Below are positions 11,201 to 24,800 of a DNA stretch of 64,000 nt, in pieces. Both the position numbers and the translations under genes were made by a program. Origin of the DNA: Taeniopygia guttata (lineage: Eukaryota > Chordata > Aves > Passeriformes > Estrildidae); contig NC_133063.1 of assembly GCF_048771995.1 (NCBI RefSeq), positions 72,466,014 through 72,530,013 on the forward strand. Direction: 5' to 3'. The notes under the pieces are model-generated. The model was not told the origin of the DNA and ran no database searches. It saw only the letters and a program-made list of their open reading frames with translations. Each line of letters starts with the position of its first letter. The stretch's first letter is position 1.

Positions 11201-14143
11201 GTAGTCCTTAACATCAATTCTTATACATTTATCAGCTTCAGTTAAAGCTGGAATAAAACACTGTTCCATTTTCAGAACAAATGGCTTAGTAACTGCATGA
11301 TGAAACACTCTGCATTATGAAATGAATGGAGATATTCTATTTGTCTTAAAATACCGTGACACATTAAATGGCTTTAATGCCCTTGTTCAGACTAATGCTG
11401 ACAAAGGACTCCATCATATTTTTGCAAACAGTGTCACTAGAACCTTCATATTATTAAATAATAAATAAATAAACTTCAGTTTCAAAATGTATCTGCAGAT
11501 ATTCCTTCCAGTAAGTAAAAGGTTAGCACTGTGTTTTGGCAAAGAATAGTCTCTAAAGGACAGAATGCCACGGTTATTATATTAACACTACCACTTGCAG
11601 CAGCCTCTCTTGCTTTTCTTCATACCTTTCAATAGTTGTGAGACCTCATCTAAGGTAGTGGTAAAAATGTAAAATAGGGCTTTGTATCATTATATGTGGG
11701 TTATAAAAATAATAAAAATATATTCTTTTTTCTCCCTATTCGGAAGCATTTCAGTTGTGTCCTTTAGTCTTGGTATCCAATATACCAGAACCAACTTCTA
11801 CTGCTGCAAATAAAAACATCTCCCAAGATACTGGAATGACAAAAATGTCACAGATTTTCCATAGGACCAAAAAATCTTCATCCATTTAACCATCCATTTA
11901 AATGCTACATAATTTTCATCAAAGCTTTTAAGCTAGCTCAGAGGTTGTGAAGGGGCTTCAACATTCTGTTTCTTAGAGTAAGCCATTTGTGATTGCATAT
12001 TAAAAATCTGTCATGATGGACATGTGGTGGTCATGTCATGATGGACTGATGTTCTACAGTGCAGTAAAGTCAAAAGAGAGAATATTGGTAATTTAGTGAT
12101 CTCAGAGAAAAACATTGACACTGGAGACAGCAGCTACTAGCTCCTTTTCTCTTGTCAATAAATAGATAAGGGGCTTTCCTTGCTCTGAACGCTTTTCTAT
12201 TTATTTTGCAAATATGTCAGTGATTTCTCTTTAAAGATAATTTTAAAAACATCACATATTAGCTTGGTAGGATAACTCCCTACAGAGTGTTTTCACCTAC
12301 AAAACATAAGCTAGTTATCTATATTATTCAGTGCACAATTTATTTGCTTCAGTCAAAAGGCTTTGTGTCTGTCAGTGGAATAACATGAATTTAAGGAAAA
12401 AATTATTTTTGTGCCAGTATTTTTTTACTTTTTCTAGGCCTGGAACTAAATGCCATATGATAGTATGTATAATCCAGCAGATCTTTCAATTCATAACACT
12501 GGAAGATAATTTTTCATGGAAACCACTTCAGCAAAGGGAAAAATAAAGATTCAGTTTATTGAAACATGGAGGACTTGATACTTACTATATAAAAATTACT
12601 GTAACTTCTTGGACATCAATGGCATATCCTGAACAGTATAATTTATTGGAGTTATGGCAGTTTACTCCAAACAAAAACCTGACCTCTTATGTCTTCAATT
12701 TCATGGTGGTTTTTGATGGATAAAATATGTTAGACTATCTTTGCCCTTGAAAATTATTTTATCTGAAAGTGCAGGAGAGTAGATAATATAAATAGACAGA
12801 ATCCTCTGCCTTGATCAGGGGTTTGTTTTACTTCAGGTTTGTTTGGCTTTTACACTGCTAACTTTAAAATCAGTAGCAAATTTCCCATTTACTTTGGTAA
12901 CTTGCCCAAAGTGCATCACAACAAGAACAAAACATATAACACTTCTTGATTAGTATCTCCCTACAGTATGGTCAGAGGACGATGAATTTCCCTAACATTG
13001 CGTTGGTAGGTGGATAGATGAGAGCATGGTGCAGCATGACAGGTGCACAGCACTGCTGGTGATGGACACCTTAATTTCTGTAAGCTCTGCCTGTGCAGAG
13101 ACACTCTCCACCTCCAGACCACACTGACAGCCATTCTAACACCATGTTAGACAATTTCCTATTCTGTAGTTCAGAGTCTTACATGGTCCAGCTGCAACTC
13201 CATTGTGGCAATCAAAGTGGTGTGTTCACTGTATTTGTTCACAACACAAAACTATCTTTAATATCATGGTTGTCCCTAAGATTAGAACACTCCTTAGTTC
13301 CTTCACCTTAGACTGCTGAGAAAGTCAGATTTCACCAACAGTTGCTCATAAGTAAAACTACTGATTCCGGGCTCAACAACATGCTTTCTGCTTTCTGGAA
13401 GCTCTACCCAATCTTGTACCTTTGCCAGTCAGCTGTTTCTCTGAAATACTGCTTTCAAACCTCACATGTATTTTCAAGAGGCAAAAATGATGTGTGCTAT
13501 TTTGCAGCTATTTCAAACTCTTAGACAAGTGCTACTTATTTTCATTTTATGCCTATCTGCAACACTCTTTTAGGTCTCACTCATTTTCTGTGTAGGCAGT
13601 CATTTGTCACCTCTATTGCACCATTTTGAAACTGCAGATCTCTCTAGGCATTGGACTGCGTTTGGTGAAAGCAATAAAGACTCCAATTACCTATATGTTT
13701 CCCTGCTGAAGGTGAACTTTTGAACTACAAATATAGAGTAAATTTTCTGCACTTTGCTTTGCAGAAGCAGCTACAGGCCAATTTCATTTCTCAGCCATAC
13801 TTCAGCTCATTGATATCATTCAGAATAACAAAAACATGGAGGAAATGTTCAGAAATTGTTAGCATTATCAAGTACATGGCTAAAACTTTAGAAGAATAGA
13901 ACACATGATGGAGTAGGTATGACTAAAATTATTTCTTTTGCTTAAACTGTTCATAGCATTTTTAAGACTTGCTGTGAAAATTTGATACTTTAAAGAAAAG
14001 ATGTATCAATTTGTTTAAAATTAATTCTTTATTTAATTTAAAATCTAAATTTATTTTAATTCTTTTTCTTTAATCAGGTTATCAAAACTTTAGATAAAAA
14101 TCTTTTCCTTTGCTTTATTTATCTTTCCTATACATGGATTTAT
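8268..14143. other. AT-rich intergenic DNA
   Basis: About 5.9 kb without a recognisable gene, RNA or dated transposon. Open frames of 60-75 codons on both strands are AT-biased and have no domain signature. A small internal repeat of CATGATGGAC lies near 12013-12045. Confidence 0.55.
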
Positions 14144-14246
14144 AGTTGGTCCAGCAAGGTATACATAAGTTGGTCATATACATATAAGTTGGTCATATAC
14201 ATAAAAGTTACATATACATACAAGTTGGTCAAGAAAGGTATACATA
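14144..14246 (+). repeat. Imperfect ~19-bp tandem repeat
   Basis: About four to five diverged units built on AGTTGGTCATATACATA. The AGTTGGTC core recurs near 14144, 14168, 14187 and 14223, with one unit shortened to AGTTACATATACATAC. It is a short minisatellite in non-coding DNA, 3.5 kb upstream of the TYRP1 promoter motif. Confidence 0.75.
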
Positions 14247-17200
14247 TTTTCTCAAAATGCAAGTAGGATTTACCTTATTTGCAACAAAAAATAAGTACTT
14301 GATAAAAATATGAGTCCTACTCTCAGAGAGTAATTTAAGTACTCAGTAAAAATCATGTAGTCTAATAAGAAACTAATATTCCTTTAATTAAAATTAATCC
14401 AGAATTAAATCTTGCAGTAGAGTACAGTATAGTATATGCATAATTTCCTAGAAAATGTATAATATTTCTCCATGTCTGAGATATGTCTTAGATACAATGG
14501 GACTTCCCATATCTGACACAACATAAGACGCTAGGAAGAGACAAAAAAATTAATGAACGTGTGAAAACTGTATGCTCACTCCAAACAAATGTAAAAAGGA
14601 AATATTTTTATTTTTATTCCTTAGAATAGTGTTTTTGATTTTGTAAGGTTGCCTTAAGTGCAGTTTCATATTCACTACTGGTTGGGTTTTCAATTGTCTA
14701 ACAAAGAGGGAGATAACATAGTCTAGGACAATACATAGTAAAATTAACAGGGAAGTACTTCTTGTAACAATCATCATTATTTTTGTAGTGTTTTTGCCCA
14801 CAAATAAGCCTGCTGAAGGTTACCCTTCACAAGTAAGCCAAGCTCCCTCCAGCTGACTGTAATTCTATGTCTTATTAAAACCAATGGGGCTGTGTTGATT
14901 TTCATTACCTGAGGCTGATCCACTGCCTTCCTTCTACAGCAAATTGTTTATTTAACAGAGCACTGAGGTTTATATGTCCGTGGCTGCACTCATTAATTCT
15001 AGCCCAAAGCAATTTGCTAAAACCTAAGGTTTGTGGGAAATATGAAATGATGTGCTCCTTGTGATTATATACTTCTATAGTTTGCATTATATATATCACT
15101 AAGAAAATCTTGTCTCAACTTCACTGCAAGTGTTAATCTCAGTAGAAGATTTTCAGCAATAACTTTCTCATTGGTTGTTTTTCTGAATAGAAGCAGAAAA
15201 TAGGCTGCAGATCAATTAACATCACTGTTGTTTGTTGCCCATTCATTTCACAATTTATTTGTAAATAAATACTTTTTTGCATCCACATGTTCTGTTAATG
15301 AAACTCTAGCACCGTTTCCATTGTAAAGTCTGCAGCTGTCTACTGATGCCTTGTGATAGTAGTTTTAACTGATTATTATTTATAGTGTGCTAAAAAAACA
15401 TTAAATGGTAGGCTCTTGTTTTATTTTTTTCCCCCTACTCTTCAGGAAAAAAAAAAACCAACTAGGTAAGTTTTGCTCTCTTTTACATTAATCTTGCATA
15501 GTACTGTTAGAATGTACCAGCTAAAATAGATTAAATAGATCAAAACTCAAAATGTAATTTACTCATTCAAATGTGTAGAACTGAATAAACCTATGACAAA
15601 TGAAGAACTACAAAGAGACAGTCTACCTAAATAGGCAATCATCTTCTGCAGTATATGCTCCATGGGTGCCATTGATAACAATCAGTTTCCTGGAACTGAC
15701 CTTTAATGCTTCTTAAAGGTACTGTTTCACAGGAAGAAAAATGCATGTAGCAGTATCATTCCAATCACATGTCTTTTCATGTGTTAAAGAATGGAGCTTC
15801 TGAATGAATACCATGTTCTTATACTTTAAACAAACAGATGCCTGTATTGCAACTCTTAATAAGACCACTGGGTAGCTCCCAGAGAACTGATGTTTGACTG
15901 TAGCGCTGATGAGAAGAATCACTATCTCAGGTTTCATCAAGCTCAAATAGAACTGGCTAGATTTTTATAACCTTTTCCAGTAGCTGAAGGTACACACCAC
16001 AGCTAAAACTTTTGTGTGTGCATAGAGATCTGTTCTCAGCATCAAGAACTAATGTTTAAAAATGTTTTTGGGTCTTTTAGTCCATGCAGGCAATTAGCAA
16101 GCTAGGCGTTCACACATTGACTTCTTCCTCATTACCTTGTTTTTGTAGACAAGCCCTTTCTGAACTGAGCCACAGAAACACATGTGCATTTGGAAAATCT
16201 CCAAGATCAAATCATCCCAGGCACAGCAGGGGAGCAGGAGTCTTTAAATGAAAGAATCTCTCAAACGGCAAGAACATAAAAATAAAGTTTAGAAAAAGAA
16301 TTGCATTCCACCTAATGTTTCATCAAGATTTCCAACAGAAAACCCAAGGGAACATCAGGGGTCAAAGAAGGCATCTGATCCTCAGCAGTGCATCTCTGTC
16401 ATAAACATTCATAGGTGTTTTCTGTGCAAGAGGTTTACAAAAGGTCTAAATCATGTATATCATTATAAAGGGAAGTTTTATGATGCAAGGAAACCCCAGT
16501 CAGTACATCTGTTTGCTCTGTTTTACTGGGCTTTGTCTTAGGAGCAGCATTTATCCCTTTTAAGCTTATTATGAATTTGCTATATTTGCTAAATATTCAT
16601 GGCTAAAACCTGTATGCTTCTTTGAACTTTAAGTTCTTTTCAGATAAAAGCTCAAGAGGTTTTTTACCAGCTCTGGTTTACCTTCTGATGTGAAAACAGT
16701 GAATTTGTGTCACATGTGTCCTGATAGACATGTTCAAAGAGAAAAGGTTTTAGTTTGGAAAGAAGTAGGGTAAACTAGTAAAAAAGAGAATATAGGCTAA
16801 AATGGAGAATGAAGTGGAAGTCAGAATCTAAAAGAGGTTCATTTGAGGACAAGGTAATATTACTGTATGCAAATGGAGAATGAATTAAAGAGACAGAGAA
16901 GTGTACTAAAAATCTAGGTCCTACCCTCAAGTAAGCATGTTGAGTTATACAAGGCACAGAGGGCAAGGTTCCCTGCTCTGGTGCATGGCTGGTTGGCAAG
17001 AATAAGTGCACAAAAAAAGTGTTTATTTTTTCTGCCAGAATTGGGTGCACTCTTGCATTAGGACTTGCATATAGGGAAGCAGAAAGTGTAGGTAATCCAT
17101 TTCCTGCTTGATGTCAATTACAGTGTGATTGAACCTTTTCCTAGGAAAATTGTTAATGATACCGGTTAAGATGTTTCTTGACATATTTCCCCTCATTTGA

Positions 17201-17700
17201 CATATCTCCACCTCACTGAAATCCATCCTTATTGAAAGCTAAGAAAGAGAGTAATAACTAGAATAAGGTCATTTTTGCATAGCAGAATCATCCTTGCAGT
17301 GATTAAAGAAGCATTTTTTTAAGAGATTTGTCAATTTCTTTGGTTCATTAACTTTCATAGCACATGCTCAAAACTTAGTATTTCATTAAATTCCAATATG
17401 ATCATTGTCTTTTTATTTTAGTATTATATAAATTGTTAAACTGAAAGGTGTAAGTTTAAAAATGGGAGTATTTAATTTTATAAGTACCATTGCTTCAGCC
17501 TGATCTTGAAAATGCCATCTTAAGAGCTTTTTCTAAGTGTCCATTAAATGTGATTTTCCACACTGTTCTTTGTCCGTTTTCAAATGAGCCTTTCTTTACA
17601 AGTAATAAAAAAAAAAAAAACCAACAAACAAAAAGCCAACTTCACATTTGTTCTGTTTTGAATTCAAGTATTTGTCTCTGACCTTTGCTAAAACTTGTAA
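14247..17700. other. AT-rich proximal upstream region of TYRP1
   Basis: No exon, RNA gene or recognisable repeat was found. A poly(A) run at about 17607-17621 is followed by ACCAACAAACAAAAAGCC low-complexity DNA. Distal regulatory DNA for TYRP1 could lie here but cannot be identified from one sequence. Confidence 0.55.
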
Positions 17701-17726
17701 AATCACAAGGAGATAAGCATGAAAGA

Positions 17727-17737
17727 AATCATGTGCT
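17727..17737 (+). promoter_or_regulatory. TYRP1: M-box of the TYRP1 promoter
   Basis: AATCATGTGCT matches the melanocyte M-box (AGTCATGTGCT), the MITF-binding extended E-box of pigment-gene promoters, at 10 of 11 positions. It lies about 690 bp upstream of the acceptor of the first coding exon. An A/T-rich TACTTAAAG (17745-17753) follows and could position transcription initiation near 17775-17785. In other vertebrates TYRP1 has a short non-coding first exon close to the M-box. Possible donors for such an exon are GG|GTGAGG (17802), CAG|GTTAGA (17886) and CAG|GTATAA (17959). I cannot choose between them. Confidence 0.7.
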
Positions 17738-18424
17738 GTTCAAGTACTTAAAGTCCAGAGAAGTGCACTGAAGTAGAAAGGGGATTAAGAGAGGAAGGAG
17801 GGTGAGGCCAAGCCATACTGTGTTGGTACAAGAAGGATTAGCAGGCAGACTGAACCAGGAAAGAAATTAGCCGTGCTTATTTCAGGTTAGACAGTCATAG
17901 GGTGTGCAGAGATAGAACAAGATCTCAGCAGTGGAGAGGTACCACAAAGGGAAAACAGGTATAATGCATGAAGTATAGCTTCAGTTTATGTTGGAGCAGG
18001 CACTGGAGAACAGTGAGAAAACAGAGGGGAGAACAAGATATACTAGTTAAATGCAGAAAAGTCATGAACTGGGGGAGGGAAGGACGGGTGAAAAAAGAAA
18101 GTTTCAGAAAACTAGAGCCTTTGGTTTTAGAACTTGGTGCTAGTGAAGCAAAAGTGTCTAGCAAATGTGTGTAGCAAATGTAAAATGTGAATGAACATTT
18201 TGGAAGAATTTAGAAGTTAATGAGCAAATATAGATCTACTTAGTTGCTATATTTTGTGCAGATAATGAGAAGAACAGTGTCTGTGGTCAGAGTAGTTTGC
18301 CTTTTCAGACAGAAAATTGAAGTGTAGAGATAGAGGAATTTTCTGGGGTGAAAAGGGTAGCCCAGAGATTTGTATCACTTGTTTTTATTCTGCTTTCTCT
18401 CTTGCTTTCTCTCTCTCTCCATAG

Positions 18425-18514
18425 AGGGAGCTGGGTGCTCCATCACAGGAGAGGAAATCAGCGTGTGCAGACAGCCAGCTCTGGGAACAAGCCGGCTCTG
18501 CTTGACCCGCTGTC
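18425..18514 (+). other. TYRP1: 5' UTR part of TYRP1 exon 2
   Basis: A pyrimidine-rich tract (TTTCTCTCTCTCTCCATAG) ends with AG at 18424, an excellent splice acceptor, and the first coding ATG follows 90 bp later. The layout matches vertebrate TYRP1, where exon 1 is non-coding and exon 2 carries the end of the 5' UTR and the start codon. The stretch is transcribed leader; it is open in other frames but these are not conserved proteins. Confidence 0.75.
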
Positions 18515-18896
18515 ATGCGGATCCCCACGCTGCTCTACCTTTCCCTGCTACTGCTTCTTACCATGCTGGGCCACGCTGGAGCTCAGTTCCCTCGACAGTG
18601 TGCAACTGTTGAGTCCCTGAGTAGCGGCATGTGCTGCCCAGACTACTTCCCTGTGTTTGGGCCCGGCACTGACCGGTGTGGGGTGTCTACGGGAAGGGGC
18701 CGGTGCGTGCCGGTGACGGTCGACTCGCGGCCCCACGGCCCCCAGTACATCCACGATGGGCGGGATGACCGTGAGCAATGGCCCATCCGCTTCTTCAACC
18801 AAACCTGCCGCTGCAACGGGAACTTCTCTGGCTACAACTGCGGGTCATGCCGGCCTGGCTGGACTGGACCTACCTGCAGCCAACAGATCAATATAG
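18515..18896 (+). CDS. TYRP1: TYRP1 coding exon 2: signal peptide and Cys-rich domain
   Basis: Encodes residues 1-127 plus the first base of codon 128. It starts with a short hydrophobic signal peptide (Leu-rich, about 23 residues) before the mature QFPRQC start. The Cys-rich, EGF-like domain follows ([28 protein letters not shown]), with N-glycosylation sequons NQT and NFS. The donor is ATATAG|GTAAGA. The start codon is the only one that gives a signal peptide in frame. The exon is much more GC-rich than the surrounding introns. Confidence 0.97.
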
Positions 18897-21800
18897 GTAA
18901 GAGCATCAGAACTATGACATGGAAATTGCTCATTGTCAGTTCTGTGCTTGCTTCTAAATGTGCCTTGTGGATTTATTCTCTTTAAGGTATAAAATGTCCA
19001 TTCTATTTATTTAGAATTTTAGTATGTTGCTAAAGGGGTTATTAAGGCAGGTGCTAGAGGAGCTGTTGAGCATGTGTATAAATTACTGATACTTACTATC
19101 AATTAAAAGGAAGAAAAGAAACCTGTAGTCAATGTATCAAAGTCCATTAAAGAATAGAGCATCTATATTGAAAAAAAGGTACTATTTGGATTTAAGAGTA
19201 AAACAATGTATATAGGCATGTCCATGTGTTTATGAGCATGTGTGGGAATAATATGTACCTCAATATGTTTAATACCTTGTGACTATTTTAACTATTTTAG
19301 CAGTTCTTTTCATTCAAAGTCCCTTAATACAATTCTAAACTATGTACCTGATCTGGTATATTTTTACTCAGCAGCAGTCCCTGCTGCTGTCAATATCTTT
19401 AAAAACATTAATCATGACTGTGGACAGTTCAAATAAATCAGTCCAGGGTGTGGTAAGCCCTTCTTCAGTACTCCAGTTTCAGTTAAGTCTAGCATATCAC
19501 TAAGCAGTTCTTTAATTTTTTTTTAATGGATATGAAATCCTTGCAGGACTGGAAAAACATTGAATATTATAGGTAAATTTAAAAAGACAAACAGGCCTAG
19601 GGACAGATTCTTTTTCTCATCTGAAAACCATCTGAATGGACAAGATTTCAATCTTTATTTTTATTTTTAAACTTAAACACTTTTAACTTCAAAGATGTTA
19701 CTGAAATCCTGTAAAATCCATAATCCCCCAAAAATAAGCAATGGGTTCTGCTGATATGTTAAACAAGAGGTCTCTAGCACATCCATGGATGTTAGAGCAT
19801 TCCCAGAAAGGGTTAACAAAGGACCACTTACCAAATCAAAATTTTAATAACAATTACTTAATAACAACTTATTAATAGCTATGGGAAAGATCTTTGATTT
19901 TTTTTTTAATTCTTTGAGCTTCAAGAACCATACTAGAAACCAGAAAGTATTACTTGTGAACTGGCTATGCTAAACCAGATTGAGCTCTCTGATATTCTGG
20001 CCTACTCTATTTTACAAGGATAACAACTCTAGAGAATAATCATGCAATAAATGTTACACAAAAAGGTAATGTAAAACTAGGAACAGGCAAACAGCAGTTT
20101 TAGTTGATTTTCTAGAATGTACAAGAAGCTTTTACTTTTCTCACATTAAATCCTTTACAATGCATTAAAATGCCAAATAAATCAGATACATCATGTATGA
20201 TAACATGAGTTTTAAAAGTGTAAATTAGTTTCCTATTATGCTCGAAGTTTCCACTTTGAGGTCAAATCTTTTGCTCATTCATAGACCCATAGGCCCCATC
20301 TGCTCAGATTTTAGAAATAATTACTGGATTACTGTTGGTACATCCACACTAAATTACTGTAAAATGTAGTTTGGTGTCTTCATATCTTCTCAGTTCATGA
20401 CTAACTCTAATAATAGTCAGAAGTTTTTAATGTGGTTTACACATATACTTTAAAAATGAAAATATTAAGATGCCTATGTAAATATAAAGTAGACGGACAA
20501 TTATAGTTCTCTACTTGAAACACTGCAAAAAACACCACAACCCAACCAACAAACCAAGTAACCAAGCAACCAAAAAACCAACAAAACCAAAAACCCACCA
20601 CTTCAATGATGGTCAGTTCAGTTCTGCAAAACAAAAAAAGTATGTTTCAGGATACACAGTCTTTGGATGAAATTCATGTTTCAGGAAAAATTTTATTTAA
20701 ATTTCCCAGAAGCTAAAATATCCCTCACTGAATCAATTTTTTTTTTTTTTAGTGAGACATAATTCACTTTTATTCTTCATATATATTAATGTTAAAGATC
20801 TGTTGCTTCATATATGAACATAATCAATCACTAATTTGGACAATGAGTTATGGATTTTTACAGTATTTTTAATAACGAAAATAAATAAATATTGAATAAC
20901 AATTGTGAGGACTTCTATCTTTGTCTTAGTCTAAACTTATAGATTTTTTCAGACCAGGTGAAAGAAAGATAGGGGTGATCTGAACTCAGTTCTTGTTGCT
21001 GAAACACTGCTGTTTCAACAAGTCAGTATTCTTCCTTGCTTCATTCTCTATATGTGAACAATGGCATTTTTTCATTATTTTGAGAAATACTGCTAAAAAG
21101 GACTAATATGTGGCAATTGTTAATAATTTCATGTTAAAGCAATAAAATAAGAGCTAATCCCAGATTAAAGTGATACTGTACTGTGTGAAATTCCTAATAA
21201 TTCACTGGTGAATCTGCCATTTTTGGTAAAAAGGTTCAAAAATAAAAAAATTAATTATTCATTAAATTGCCAAACAGAGAGTTTCTGATTATTATAAATT
21301 GGTTTATAGTGTTTATTTCTTGTAGCGTACTACCACAGGAAGCCTTAAGTATATTGGATGAAGTTCTGAAAAGTTTGTATGACAAAGAACTTTGTCTAGC
21401 AGGATGGAAAGACAATCTGTAACAGTACTCCTAAAAGTACTAAAATTGCAAGAACTGGAGCTTTATTTTAATTTATTTTCATTTTTCTCAAAATAAATAC
21501 ATTATCTTTTTATGCTCAGTGAGTTTCCCAAATAAAAAAGGGTGAATACTTGAATAAAAAGGAACTTACCCAGAATTATTAGGAACACAGTAAACGAGTT
21601 ATCTGACATAGACTTAAGTGTCTATTACTTTGATAACAAACTTCCTTCTTCTGTATTATCACAGTCAGAAGAAATCTTTTGGATCTAAGTGCAGAAGAAA
21701 GGAATCGCTTTGTGAATGCCTTACACCAAGCCAAGGTCACAGTCCATCCTGACATCGTTATTGCCACACGAAGACGTGAAGAAATTTTTGGACCAGATGG

Positions 21801-24800
21801 CAACACACCTCAGTTCGAGAATATCTCCATTTATAACTACTTTGTGTGGTCTCATTATTATTCTGTCAGGAAGACTTTCCTTGGTGCGGGGCAGCAGAGT
21901 TTTGGAGGAGTTGATTTCTCTCATGAGGGACCAGCTTTTGTCACATGGCATAGATACCATCTATTGCAGCTTGAAAGAGACATGCAGGTGACGTTCCTGT
22001 AAATGTTTGCTGGTATTCATGCTATGTTTTGTACAGTTAAAGAACATCAATCCATATTAAAATAGGTAAAAAATTATAGCAGCTTTCCCTACATGTTAAA
22101 ATGATTCTTCTTCAATTTCAGTAACTCATTGGTATATGAAATTTCATAGTGTCTATAGAGTGCATTTAGGCTTCAGACTGTCACTTTTATGAGATGTTAA
22201 AAATAATATTTTAATCAGAGAAATAGAAAATGTAAAATTTCCATAAAAACTCTTGGAAAAAAATATGTATTCTAGATGTAAGACATTTTATTGGACCACC
22301 AATGTTATTTTCAGTGGTGTTTTTAATCTCACAGACATTATTCTTGAATAGCATTACCCAAACCAGCAGAAATTCTGAAGAATGTGATAACAGAGATGCT
22401 TAGGTATTCAGAATCACATTTAATTTGTGTAATTGGTTAGAGAAATTAGTGTTTCGCTATAACATGGTCCATAAATCAATTATTTTCTTTTTTTCCTTCT
22501 CTTATGCGTACCTATTCACAAAAATGGGTATAGTATTTTCTCAACCATCATCCTTCCTAAAAAAGCAAGAATTAAGTTTTCAAGGTCAGGACCAAATAGT
22601 GTCTGAAATCACGTCAGTGTTTCCACTAGCTTTAATTGCTTTATGTCAGACTGAGGCACAAACTCCCTTCCAAGACACACATTTGTCATCACTGGCATTT
22701 CTCTAAGAGAAAGCCCTGAGAAGTTCTATCTGTCTGTGATTTAATACATATTCCTATTTATGTCAGTAAACTTAATCATTAGTCAAAGTAATTTTGCCCC
22801 ACTAACTCCAGAACTGTTCAACCCTAACCATACTAGAACCAAACAATGCCAACTGGAAAAGCCGGTACCCCTATTCTTTATATTTCCTTCAGTTCCACAG
22901 TTGACCTAGTTATTATGTGCACTACAAAGACTGTTCTTGCTGACAGGTCATTAAAAATATCTGGAAAATGATGTCTCAGTGTTAATTTATGTTTCTTACT
23001 ATTAACAATATGGTTTTGTGGGAGAGGTACTGTCTTATTAGTGGGGGAGATCCATGATTCAATTCAGTAGTATGACTATCTGTTCTGCTGAACAAAGGTA
23101 TCAATGTGAAAAACTACTAAAAGCTCTACATGAATTTTACATAGAGCTCTTCTATTCTTTAAGGAAGGATTTTAACTTTTACTAAAATGTATTTTGCTGG
23201 TTTTTAGCATTCTTCTATCAGTAAATATCATAGCTGTCTGTGTCAAACACATAGTAACACCATATTTATGTGGTTTAGAACATGCTCCAGGACCCCACTT
23301 TTGGACTGCCCTACTGGAACTTTGCAACAGGACAAAATACATGTGATATCTGCTCAGATGACTTGATGGGAGCTAGAAGCAATTTTGATGTCGCTCTTAT
23401 AAGCCAGAATTCAATCTTCTCTCAGTGGCGAGTGCTATGTGAAAATGTAGAAGATTATGAAACCTTGGGAACCATCTGCAACAGTAAGTTTGAATGATGG
23501 AAGATATCTGGAGAGAAAATTCTCTTAATAATAAATAAATATAATACTTTACATTGCAATGACTTTTCCAGACAAAAGGTCTTAAAAGTGGTTTTTGAAT
23601 ATTCTTGATACATGTTTCATCAGTCTGTTGAGATAATGCATATAATCAGGAGCTTGTAGCAGAAGAAAGATGAAATTATTTGCCTTCCCTTCTTATGCAA
23701 TACCAATCTATCTCTTGCACCATAAATAATTAAATCTGGCAGTGTTATTTTTTAAATGAAGCTTAACTTTTCTTCTGACTACTCCACTTACCACCTTCAT
23801 GCCATTCTGCTCCTAAAATGATAAAATCCAACAAATCCCCATAATAACTATGTGCACCATGTTTTGAATGTGAATAATACCAGATTCTAACATACCTACC
23901 CAAATTAAAATAATTTTTAAAATACCAGTAAATTTCTTCATATAAGCATCGTCATGGAAGTATGGGGAAAAAAATAGGAATCCCCAATATTGGATTAGTC
24001 ATTTACATAATCTTTTCTCCAGTTACTCTATCAGGACATCCTCAATAACCTTGGCCTAGGTCCCCTCAGGAAATCCCATTGAAAGTCTGTATAAATTTTC
24101 CCTAAATCTCTTATAGAACAACAAACTTCAGTACAAAGATTCTAGATTACTTTTTACATCCTGGAGCAGAGAATCAAGAACACAGAGCCCCATGAGGATT
24201 CTTTGCCCAACATAAGGAACTGATCAGTTCATTCAGTGTAAATGTTATTTGTGAGGGATTTTTTTCTCCATGGTTAAGTCATGAGAGCAATTCATTCTGT
24301 GTTCACTGCTCTGATACCTTCCTTGTTTTCTTTCTTCTCTCCATTTTCAGGTACTGAGGGTGGTCCCATCCGAAGAAATCCTGCTGGAAATGTAGCACGA
24401 CCTATGGTACAGCGTCTCCCAGAGCCTGAGGATGTTGCTCAGTGTTTGGAAGTTGGTGTATTTGACACTCCTCCTTTCTATTCCAATTCAACAGACAGTT
24501 TCCGTAACACAGTAGAAGGTAAACGTAAAAAATAAAAAGACCTGGAACAACTCCAAATAAGTCAGGGAGCAGACTTGCCATTTTCCTGTTGGAAGTATGA
24601 GTTTTGACACAAGCTATTGGACAAGAAGATCACATTGTTCTTAGCATAAAGTATTAACATTAAATATTAAGTGGAAATAAGCTCTAGGTAAATTACTTCA
24701 TTGCTATAACTTTTGTCTCTTAAAATGCGTAAAAGTCTCAAGAGTCTGCTGCTGGTATGCTAAGCATAAACTAACTTCAGGTCCTTGGCACACACTTAGT

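Noticed and set aside
18348..18620. Other-frame ORFs overlapping the TYRP1 start exon
   Set aside because: They cross the exon 2 acceptor and lack similarity; the TYRP1 frame is unambiguous.
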